Source of the DNA: Hydractinia symbiolongicarpus
Taxonomy: Eukaryota; Cnidaria; Hydrozoa; Anthoathecata; Hydractiniidae
NCBI RefSeq assembly: GCF_029227915.1
Contig: NC_079884.1
Location: forward strand, 31,870,001-31,934,000
Direction: 5' to 3'
Length of the DNA: 64,000 bases
Position 1 is the first letter of the stretch. The number at the start of each line of letters is the position of its first letter. The notes under the pieces were generated by a model. That model saw nothing but the letters and a program-made list of their open reading frames with translations, was not told the origin of the DNA and did not search any database. The translations under genes were made by a program, and so were the position numbers. Positions 11,256 to 20,585 of this stretch are shown piece by piece.

Positions 11256-12285
11256 ACCACTAAAACGCATAAGACTTGTAGTTTTCAAAAATGTTTTCAT
11301 TTTTGATGAGACGCTGAATAAAAGAAGTTTAATCGCCGGCAAACGAAAACCCGCGATTTCCCGTAAATCCCGGGTTTGGCCCGTATAGTCAAAAGTATAC
11401 AAAGAAAGTACCCAGGGAGTAAACTCATTTCCCGAACGATTTTTTAAATTATTTTTCCACCACTAAAACGCATGAGACTTGTAGTTTTCAAAAATGTTTT
11501 CATTTTTGATGGGACGCTGAATAAAAGAAGTTTAATCGCCGGCAAACGAAAACCCGCCATTTCCCCTAAATCCCGGGCTTGGCCCGTGTAGTCGAATGTA
11601 TACAAAGAAAGTACCCAGGAAGTCAACTCATTTCCCGAACGATTTTTTAAATTTTTTTTTCACCACAAAAACGGATGAGACTTGTAGTTTTCAAAAATGT
11701 TTTCATTTTTGATGAGACGCTTAATGAAAGAGGTTTAATCGCCGGCAAACGAAAATCTTCGATTTCCCGTAAATCCCGGGCTTGGCCCGTATAGTTGAAT
11801 GTATACAAAGAAAGTACCCTGTGAGAAAACTCATTTCCAGAACGATTTTTTAAATTATTTTTCACCACTAAAACGCATAAGACTTGTAGTTTTCAAAAAT
11901 GTTTTCATTTTTGATGAGACGCTTAATGAAAGAGGTTTAATCGCCGGCAAACGAAAATCTGCGATTTCCCGTAAATCTCGGGCTTCGCCCGTATAATCGA
12001 ATGTATACAAAGAAAGTACCCTGTGAGTAAACGCATTTCCAGAACGATTTTTTAAATTATTTTTCACCACTAAAACGCATAAGACTTGTAGTTTTCAAAA
12101 ATGTTTTCATTTTTGATGAGACGCTGAATAAAAGAAGTTTAATCGCCGGCAAACGAAAACCCGCGCTTTCCCGTAAATCCCGGGCTTGGCCCGTATAGTC
12201 AAAAGTATACAAAGAAAGTACCCAGGGAGTAAACTCATTTCCCGAACGATTTTTTAAATTATTTTTTCACCACTAAAACGCATGA

Positions 12286-12489
12286 GACTTGTAGTTTTCA
12301 ATAATGTCTTCATTTTTGATGGGACGCTGAATAAAAGAAGTTTAATTGCCGGCAAACGAAAACCCGCCATTTCCCCTAAATCCGGGGCTTGGCCCGTGTA
12401 GTCGAATGTATACAAAGAAAGTACCCAGGAAGTCAACTCATTTCCCGAACGATTTTTTAAATTTTTTTTTTCACCACTAAAACGCATGA
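12286..12489 (+). repeat. 204-bp monomer with an extra T
   Basis: The T run before CACCACTAAAACG near 12,463-12,472 is one base longer than in its relatives, giving the only 204-bp spacing I found. Because 204 is a multiple of three, reverse-strand frames stay in phase across two monomers here, which creates an accidental 121-codon open frame (12,254-12,619). Confidence 0.8.
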
Positions 12490-12895
12490 GACTTGTAGTT
12501 TTCAAAAATGTTTTCATTTTTGATGAGACGCTTAATGAAAGAGGTTTAATCGCCGGCAAACGAAAATCTGCGATTTCCCGTAAATCCCGGGCTTGGCCCG
12601 TATAGTCGAATGTATACAAAGAAAGTACCCAGGGAGTAAACTCATTTCCCGAACGATTTTTTAAATTATTTTTTCACCACTAAAACGCATGAGACTTGTA
12701 GTTTTCAAAAATGTTTTCATTTTTGATGGGACGCTGAATAAAAGAAGTTTAATCGCCGGCAAACGAAAACCCGCCATTTCCCCTAAATCCGGGGCTTGGC
12801 CCGTGTAGTCGAATGTATACAAATAAAGTGCCCAGGGAGTCAACTCATTTGCCGAACGATTTTTTAAATTTTTTTTTCACCACTAAAACGCATGA

Positions 12896-13098
12896 GACTT
12901 GTAGTTTTCAAAAATGTTTTCATTTTTGATGAGACGCTTAATGAAAGAGGTTTAATCGCCGGCAAACGAAAATCTGCGATTTCCCGTAAATCCCAGACTC
13001 GGCCTTTAAAGTCAAAAGTATACAAAGAAAGTACCCAGGGTGTAAACTCAGTTCCCGAACGATTTTTTAAATTTTCTTTTCACCACTAAAACGCATGA
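12896..13098 (+). repeat. Chimeric monomer: domain II left half, domain III right half
   Basis: The left half has the domain II class (TTAATGAAAGAGG, AAAATCTGCG). From about 12,991 it switches to CCCAGACTCGGCC followed by TTTAAAGTCAAAAG, then GGGTGTAAACTCAGTTCCCG and a CTTTTCACC end. That right half is otherwise seen at about 18,051 and 27,357 in TAGTCTTCAAACTTG monomers. The next monomer (13,099) is domain II again. The switch lies between about 12,970 and 12,990. Gene conversion or unequal crossing-over would both give this. Confidence 0.75.
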
Positions 13099-14311
13099 GA
13101 CATGTAGTTTTCAAAAATGTTTTCATTTTTGATGAGACGCTTAATGAAAGAGGTTTAATCGCCGGCAAACGAAAATCTGCGATTTCCCGTAAATCCCGGG
13201 CTTGGCACGTATAGTCGAATGTATACAAAGAAAGTACCCTGTGAGAAAACTCATTTCCAGAACGATTTTTTAAATTATTTTTCACCACTAAAACGCATAA
13301 GACTTGTAGTTTTTAAAAATGTTTTCATTTTTGATGAGACGCTTAATGAAAGAGGTTTAATCGCCGGCAAACGAAAATCTGCGATTTCCCGTAAATCTCG
13401 GGCTTCGCCCGTATAGTCGAATGTATACAAAGAAAGTACCCTGTGAGTAAACGCATTTCCAGATGAATTTTTTAAATTATTTTTCACCACTAAAACGCAT
13501 AAGACTTGTAGTTTTCAAAAATGTTTTCATTTTTGATGAGACGCTGAATAAAAGAAGTTTAATCGCCGGCAAACGAAAACCCGCGATTTCCCGTAAATCC
13601 CGGGCTTGGCCCGTATAGTCAAAAGTATACAAAGAAAGTACCCAGGGAGTAAACTCATTTCCCGAACGATTTTTTAAATTATTTTTCACCACTAAAACGC
13701 ATAAGACTTGTAGTTTTCAAAAATGTTTTCATTTTCGATGAGACGCTGAATAAAAGAAGTTTAATCGCCGGCAAACGAAAACCCGCGATTTCCTGTAAAT
13801 CCCGGGTTTGGCCCGTATAGTCAAAAGTATACAAAGAAAGTACCCAGGGAGTAAACTCATTTCCCGAACGATTTTTTAAATTATTTTTCCACCACTAAAA
13901 CGCATGAGACTTGTAGTTTTCAAAAATGTTTTCATTTTTGATGGGACGCTGAATAAAAGAAGTTTAATCGCCGGCAAACGAAAACCCGCCATTTCCCCTA
14001 AATCCCGGGCTTGGCCCGTGTAGTCGAATGTATACAAAGAAAGTACCCTGTGAGAAAACTCATTTCCAGAACGATTTTTTAAATTATTTTTCACCACTAA
14101 AACGCGTAAGACTTGTAGTTTTCAAAAATGTTTTCATTTTTGATGAGACGCTTAATGAAAGAGGTTTAATCGCCGGCAAACGAAAATCTGCGATTTCCCG
14201 TAAATCTCGGGCTTCGCCCGTATAATCGAATGTATACAAAGAAAGTACCCTGTGAGTAAACGCATTTCCAGAACGATTTTTTAAATTATTTTTCACCACT
14301 AAAACGCATAA

Positions 14312-15323
14312 GACTTGTAGTTTTCAAAAATGTTTTCATTTTTGATGAGACGCTGAATAAAAGAAGTTTAATCGCCGGTAAACGAAAATCCGCGATTTCC
14401 CGTAAATCCCGGGCTTCGCTCGTTTAGTCGAATGTATACAAAGAAAGTACCCAGGGAGTAAACTCATTTCCCGAACGATTTTTTAAATTATTTTTCACCA
14501 CTAAAACGCATAAGACTTGTAGTTTTTAAAAATGTTTTCATTTTTGATGAGACGCTTAATGAAAGAGGTTTAATCGCCGGCAAACGAAAATCTGCGATTA
14601 CCCGTAAATCTCGGGCTTCGCCCGTATAGTCGAATGTATACAAAGAAAGTACCCTGTGAGTAAACGCATTTCCAGAACGATTTTTTAAATTATTTTTCAC
14701 CACTAAAACGCATAAGACTTGTAGTTTTCAAAAATGTTTTCATTTTTGATGAGACGCTGAATAAAAGAAGTTTAATCGCCGGCAAACGAAAACCCGCGAT
14801 TTCCCGTAAATCCCGGGCTTGGCCCGTATAGTCAAAAGTATACAAAGAAAGTACCCAGGGAGTAAACTCATTTCCCGAACGATTTTTTAAATTATTTTTC
14901 ACCACTAAAACGCATAAGACTTGTAGTTTTCGAAATTGTTTTCATTTTTGATGAGACGCTGAATAAAAGAAGTTCAATCGCCGGCAAACGAAAACCCGCG
15001 ATTTCCCGTAAATCCCGGGTTTGGCCCGTATAGTCAAAAGTATACAAAGAAAGTACCCAGGGAGTAAACTCATTTTCCGAACGATTTTTTAAATTATTTT
15101 TCCACCACTAAAACGCATGAGACTTGTAGTTTTCAAAAATGTTTTCATTTTTGATGGGACGCTGAATAAAAGAAGTTTAATCGCCGGCAAACGAAAACCC
15201 GCCATTTCCCCTAAATCCCGGGCTTGGCCCGTGTAGTCGAATGTATACAAAGAAAGTACCCAGGGAGTCAACTCATTTCCCGAACGATTTTTTAAATTTT
15301 TTTTTCACCACTAAAACGCATGA
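14312..15323 (+). repeat. 5-monomer unit, copy 2 (1,012 bp)
   Basis: Same monomer order as copy 1 at an offset of 3,645 bp (18 monomers). It has CTCGTTTAG (about 14,418) and CGAAATTG (14,931), shared with copies 3 and 4. It lacks their TTTTTTGAATTA and CGTTGGCAAACG marks, and has its own TTCAATCG (about 14,974). It is intermediate in the branching order. Confidence 0.85.
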
Positions 15324-17930
15324 GACTTGTAGTTTTCAAAAATGTTTTCATTTTTGATGAGACGCTTAATGAAAGAGGTTTAATCGCCGGCAAACGAAAA
15401 TCTGCGATTTCCCGTAAATCCCGGGCTTGGCCCGTATAGTCGAATGTATACAAAGAAAGTACCCTGTGAGAAAACTCATTTCCAGAACGATTTTTTAAAT
15501 TATTTTTCACCACTAAAACGCATAAGACTTGTAGTTTTCACAAATGTTTTCATTTTTGATGAGACGCTTAATGAAAGAGGTTTAATCGCCGGCAAACGAA
15601 AATCTGCGATTTCCCGTAAATCTCGGGCTTCGCCCGTATAATCGAATGTATACAAAGAAAGTACCCTGTGATTAAACGCATATCCAGAACGATTTTTCAA
15701 ATTATTTTTTACCACTAAAACGCATAAGACTTGTAGTTTTTAAAAATGTTTTCGTTTTTGATGAGACGCTGAATAAAAGAAGTTTAATCGCCGGCAAACG
15801 AAAACCCGCGATTTCCCGTAAATCCCGGGCTTGGCCCGTATAGTCAAAAGTATACAAAGAAAGTACCCAGGGAGTAAACTCATTTCCCGAACGATTTTTT
15901 AAATTATTTTTTCACCACTAAAACGCATGAGACTTGTAGTTTTCAATAATGTCTTCATTTTTGATTGGACGCTAAATAAAAGAAGTTTAATCGCCGGCAA
16001 ACGAAAACCCGCCATTTCCCCTAAATCCGGGGCTTGGCCCGTGTAGCCGAATGTATACAAAGAAAGTACCCAGGAAGTCAACTCATTTCCCGAACGATTT
16101 TTTAAATTTTTTTTTCACCACTAAAACGCATGAGACTTGTAGTTTTCAAAAATGTTTTCATTTTTGATGAGACGCTTAATGAAAGAGGTTTAATCGCCGG
16201 CAAACGAAAATCTGCGATTTCCCGTAAATCCCGGGCTTGGCCCGTATAGTCGAATGTATACAAAGAAAGTACCCTGTGAGAAAACTCTTTTCCAGAACGA
16301 TTTTTTAAATTATTTTTCACCACTAAAACGCATAAGACTTGTAGTTTTCAAAAATGTTTTCATTTTTGATGAGACGCTGAATAAAAGAAGTTTAATCGCC
16401 GGCAAACGAAAACCCGCGATTTCCCGTAAATCCCGGGCTTGGCCCATATAGTAAAAAGTATACAAAGAAAGTTCCCAGGGAGTAAACTCATTTCCCGAAC
16501 GATTTTTTATATTATTTTTTTACCACTAAAACGCATGAAACTTGTAGTTTTCAGAAATGTTTTCATTTTTGATGAGACGCTTAATGAAAGAGGTTTAATC
16601 GCCGGCAAACGAAAATCTGCGATTTCCCGTAAATCCCGGGCTTGGCCCGTATAGTCGAATGTATACAAAGAAAGTACCCTGTGAGAAAACTCATTTCCAG
16701 AACGATTTTTTAAATTATTTTTCACCACTAAAACGCATAAGACTTGTAGTTTTCAAAAATGTTTTCATTTTTGATGAGACGCTGAATAAAAGAAGTTTAA
16801 TCGCCGGCAAAAGAAAACCCGCGATTTCCCGTAAATCCCGGGCTTCGCCCGTAAAGTCGAATGTATACAAAGAAAGTACCCTGTGAGTAAACGCATTTCC
16901 AGAACGATTTTTTAAATTATTTTTCACCACTAAAACGCATAAGACTTGTAGTTTTCAAAAATGTTTTCATTTTTGATGAGACGCTGAATAAAAGAAGTTT
17001 AATCGCCGGCAAACGAAAACCCGCGATTTCCCGTAAATCCCGGGCTTGGCCCGTATAGTCAAAAGTATACAAAGAAAGTACCCAGGGAGTAAACTCATTT
17101 CCCGAACGATTTTTTAAATTATTTTTTCACCACTAAAACGCATGAGACTTGTAGTTTTCAAAAATGTTTTCATTTTTGATGGGACGCTGAATAAAAGAAG
17201 TTTAATCGCCGGCAAACGAAAACCCGCCATTTCCCCTAAATCCGGGGCTTGGCCCGTGTAGTCGAATGTATACAAAGAAAGTGCCCAGGGAGTCAACTCA
17301 TTTGCCGAACGATTTTTTAAATTTTTTTTTCACCACTAAAACGCATGAGACTTGTAGTTTTCAAAAATGTTTTCATTTTTGATGAGACGCTTAATGAAAA
17401 AGGTTTAATCGCCGGCAAACGAAAATCTGCGATTTCCCGTAAATCCCGGGTTTGGCCCGTATAGTCGAATGTATACAAAGAAAGTACCCTGTGAGAAAAC
17501 TCTTTTCCAGAACGATTTTTTAAATTATTTTTCACCACTAAAACGCATAAGACTTGTAGTTTTCAAAAATGTTTTTATTTTTGATGAGACGCTGAATAAA
17601 AGAAGTTTAATCGCCGGCAAACGAAAACCCGTGATTTCCCGTAAATCCCGGGCTTGGCCCGTATAGTCAAAAGTATACAAAGAAAGTACCCAGGGAGTAA
17701 ACTCATTTCCCGAACGATTTTTAAATTATTTTTCACCACTAAAACGCAAAGACTTGTAGTTTTCAAAAATGTTTTCATTTTTGATGAGACGCTGAATAAA
17801 AGAAGTTTAATCGCCGGCAAACGAAAACCCGCGATTTCCCGTAAATCCCGGGCTTGGCCCGTATGGTCAAAAGTATACAAAGAAAGTACCCAGGGAGTAA
17901 ACTCATTTCCCGAACGATTTTTTAAATTAT
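14313..17930 (+). repeat. 18-monomer segmental block, copy A
   Basis: About 3.6 kb matches 19,575-23,192 at an offset of 5,262 bp (26 monomers). Shared marks in order: the 5-monomer unit, GAGAAAACTC, TCAATAATGTCTTC with CCGGGGCTTGG, CTCTTTTCCAG, CATGAAACTTG with TCAGAAATG, GTGCCCAGGGAGTCAAC with CATTTGCCG, and AATGAAAAAGG. The offset slips by 1 near 21,165, where a T is lost, and by 1 near 23,000, where the partner lacks a 2-base deletion. The match ends where the TAGTCTTCAAACTTG monomer (17,954) begins. Confidence 0.85.
17551..17750 (+). repeat. 200-bp monomer with two small deletions
   Basis: Two single-base losses shorten this unit: one T in the CGATTTTTAAATTA tract and one base in ACGCAAAGAC, where relatives have ACGCATAAGAC. 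The corresponding monomer at 22,812 has the first loss but not the second, so the second change arose after the 5,262-bp-offset duplication. Confidence 0.8.
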
Positions 17931-17953
17931 TTTTTCACCACTAAAACGCATGA

Positions 17954-18561
17954 GACTTGTAGTCTTCAAACTTGTTTTCATTTTTGATAAGACGCTGAAT
18001 AAAAGAAGTTTAAACGCCGGCAAACGAAAACATGCGATTTCCCGTAAATCCCAGACTCGGCCTTTAAAGTCAAAAGTATACAAAGAAAGTACCCAGGGTG
18101 TAAACTCAGTTCCCAAACGATTTTTTAAATTATCTTTTCACCACTAAAACGCATGAGACTTGTAGTTTTTAAAAATGTTTTCATTTTTGATGAGACGCTG
18201 AGTAAAAGAAGTTTAATCGCCGGCAAACGAAAACTCTCCATTTCCCGTAAACCCCGGACTCGGCCCGTATAATCAAATGTATACAAAGAAAGTACCCAGG
18301 GAGTAAACTCATTTCCCGAACGATTTTTTAAATTATTTTTTCACCTTTAAAACGCATGAGACTTGTAGTTTTCAAAAATGTTTTCATTTTTGATGAGACG
18401 CTGAATAAAAGAAGTTTAATCGCCGGCAAACGAAAATCTGCGATTTCCCGTAAATCTCGGGCTTCGCCCGTATAATCGAATGTATACAAAGAAAGTACCC
18501 TGTGAGTAAACGCATTTCCAGAACGATTTTTTAAATTATTTTTCACCACTAAAACGCATAA
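17954..18561 (+). repeat. Domain III-type patch inside domain II, ending in a chimeric monomer
   Basis: Monomers at 17,954 (TAGTCTTCAAACTTG, CATGCGATT, CCTTTAAAG) and 18,157 (CTGAGTAAAAG, AACTCTCCATT, AACCCCGGACTC) are near copies of 27,260 and 27,463. The third monomer (18,360) begins as domain III type but from about 18,435 has AAAATCTGCG and TCGGGCTTCGCCCGTATAATCG, the domain II type. The patch also carries CACCTTTAAAACG (about 18,342), a private change. It separates the two copies of the 5,262-bp-offset block. Confidence 0.75.
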
Positions 18562-19573
18562 GACTTGTAGTTTTCAAAAATGTTTTCATTTTTGATGAGA
18601 CGCTGAATAAAAGAAGTTTAATCGCCGGTAAACGAAAATCCGCGATTTCCCGTAAATCCCGGGCTTCGCTCGTTTAGTCGAATGTATACAAAGAAAGTAC
18701 CCAGGGAGTAAACTCATTTCCCGAACGATTTTTTGAATTATTTTTCACCACTAAAACGCATAAGACTTGTAGTTTTTAAAAATGTTTTCATTTTTGATGA
18801 GACGCTTAATGAAAGAGGTTTAATCGCCGGCAAACGAAAATCTGCGATTACCCGTAAATCTCGGGCTTCGCCCGTATAGTCGAATGTATACAAAGAAAGT
18901 ACCCTGTGAGTAAACGCATTTCCAGAACGATTTTTTAAATTATTTTTCACCACTAAAACGCATAAGACTTGTAGTTTTCAAAAATGTTTTCATTTTTGAT
19001 GAGACGCTGAATAAAAGAAGTTTAATCGCCGGCAAACGAAAACCCGCGATTTCCCGTAAATCCCGGGCTTGGCCCGTATAGTCAAAAGTATACAAAGAAA
19101 GTACCCAGGGAGTAAACTCATTTCCCGAACGATTTTTTAAATTATTTTTCACCACTAAAACGCATAAGACTTGTAGTTTTCGAAATTGTTTTCATTTTTG
19201 ATGAGACGCTGAATAAAAGAAGTTTAATCGTTGGCAAACGAAAACCCGCGATTTCCCGTAAATCCCGGGTTTGGCCCGTATAGTCAAAAGTATACAAAGA
19301 AAGTACCCAGGGAGTAAACTCATTTCCCAAACGATTTTTTAAATTATTTTTCCACCACTAAAACGCATGAGACTTGTAGTTTTCAAAAATGTTTTCATTT
19401 TTGATGGGACGCTGAATAAAAGAAGTTTAATCGCCGGCAAACGAAAACCCGCCATTTCCCCTAAATCCCGGGCTTGGCCCGTGTAGTCGAATGTATACAA
19501 AGAAAGTACCCAGGGAGTCAACTCATTTCCCGAACGATTTTTTAAATTTTTTTTTCACCACTAAAACGCATGA
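18562..19573 (+). repeat. 5-monomer unit, copy 3 (1,012 bp)
   Basis: Offset 4,250 bp from copy 2 and directly followed by copy 4. It shares with copy 4 the derived marks TTTTTTGAATTA (about 18,731), CGTTGGCAAACG (about 19,229) and CATTTCCCAAACG (about 19,321). The two adjacent copies are thus the most recent duplication of this unit. Its left edge follows a chimeric monomer at 18,360. Confidence 0.88.
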
Positions 19574-20585
19574 GACTTGTAGTTTTCAAAAATGTTTTCA
19601 TTTTTGATGAGACGCTGAATAAAAGAAGTTTAATCGCCGGTAAACGAAAATCCGCGATTTCCCGTAAATCCCGGGCTTCGCTCGTTTAGTCGAATGTATA
19701 CAAAGAAAGTACCCAGGGAGTAAACTCATTTCCCGAACGATTTTTTGAATTATTTTTCACCACTAAAACGCATAAGACTTGTAGTTTTTAAAAATGTTTT
19801 CATTTTTGATGAGACGCTTAATGAAAGAGGTTTAATCGCCGGCAAACGAAAATCTGCGATTACCCGTAAATCTCGGGCTTCGCCCGTATAGTCGAATGTA
19901 TACAAAGAAAGTACCCTGTGAGTAAACGCATTTCCAGAACGATTTTTTAAATTATTTTTCACCACTAAAACGCATAAGACTTGTAGTTTTCAAAAATGTT
20001 TTCATTTTTGATGAGACGCTGAATAAAAGAAGTTTAATCGCCGGCAAACGAAAACCCGCGATTTCCCGTAAATCCCGGGCTTGGCCCGTATAGTCAAAAG
20101 TATACAAAGAAAGTACCCAGGGAGTAAACTCATTTCCCGAACGATTTTTTAAATTATTTTTCACCACTAAAACGCATAAGACTTGTAGTTTTCGAAATTG
20201 TTTTCATTTTTGATGAGACGCTGAATAAAAGAAGTTTAATCGTTGGCAAACGAAAACCCGCGATTTCCCGTAAATCCCGGGTTTGGCCCGTATAGTCAAA
20301 AGTATACAAAGAAAGTACCCAGGGAGTAAACTCATTTCCCAAACGATTTTTTAAATTATTTTTCCACCACTAAAACGCATGAGACTTGTAGTTTTCAAAA
20401 ATGTTTTCATTTTTGATGGGACGCTGAATAAAAGAAGTTTAATCGCCGGCAAACGAAAACCCGCCATTTCCCCTAAATCCCGGGCTTGGCCCGTGTAGTC
20501 GAATGTATACAAAGAAAGTACCCAGGGAGTCAACTCATTTCCCGAACGATTTTTTAAATTTTTTTTTCACCACTAAAACGCATGA
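19574..20585 (+). repeat. 5-monomer unit, copy 4 (1,012 bp)
   Basis: Tandem copy of the preceding unit at an offset of 1,012 bp, with the same derived marks (TTTTTTGAATTA near 19,741; CGAAATTG at 20,193; CGTTGGCAAACG near 20,241). I found no difference inside the unit in the stretches compared. It also begins the second copy of a larger 5,262-bp-offset block. Confidence 0.88.

Larger units (their letters stand above)
11071..11272 (+). repeat. Reference monomer (202 bp) used for numbering
   Basis: This copy is close to the most common sequence. Hand count: 41 C, 35 G, so 37.6% GC. Landmarks: dyad 13-34; TGAG or TGGG at 35-38; CTGAATAAAAGAAG, or CTTAATGAAAGAGG in the second main class, at 42-55; CGCCGGC at 62-68; ACCCGCGA, with ATCTGCGA, ACCTGCGA and ACCCGCCA variants, at 77-84; hairpin 99-111; GTATAC at 123-128, with TCAAAA or TCGAAT just before it; CAGGGAGT, CTGTGAGT or CAAGGAGT in the 140-148 region; ACTCATT, ACGCATT or ACTGATT at 151-157; A/T tract 168-185; CACCACTAAAACGCATAA at 185-202. 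The two class-defining variants at 42-55 often alternate along the array. Confidence 0.9.
10667..11678 (+). repeat. 5-monomer unit, copy 1 (1,012 bp)
   Basis: Order: GGTAAACG with CTTCGCTCG; a TTAATGAAAGAGG monomer with GCGATTACCCG; two CTGAATAAAAG monomers, the second with CGGGTTTGGCCCG; then GATGGGACG with CCGCCATT. The same five recur at 14,312, 18,562 and 19,574. This copy keeps CTCGTATAG where the other three have CTCGTTTAG, and TTTTCAAAAATG where the others have TTTTCGAAATTG (fourth monomer), so it branches off first. Confidence 0.85.
10060..12082 (+). repeat. 7-monomer higher-order repeat, 1,416 bp offset
   Basis: Monomers at 10,060, 10,263 and 10,465 match those at 11,476, 11,679 and 11,881 at an offset of 1,416 bp. 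Shared marks include TTTTTCCACCACTA before the first, GATGGGACG with CCGCCATTTCCCCTAAATC, and the GAGAAAACTCATTTCCAG end. Small differences exist (CATAAATG at 10,275; CGGATGAG near 11,674). The remaining monomers of the unit form the 5-monomer block listed next. Confidence 0.75.

Noticed and set aside
12254-12619. 121-codon minus-strand open frame, the longest in the window
   Set aside because: It spans two monomers only because one unit (12,286-12,489) is 204 bp, a multiple of three, owing to an extra T. Its two halves are the same satellite frame repeated.
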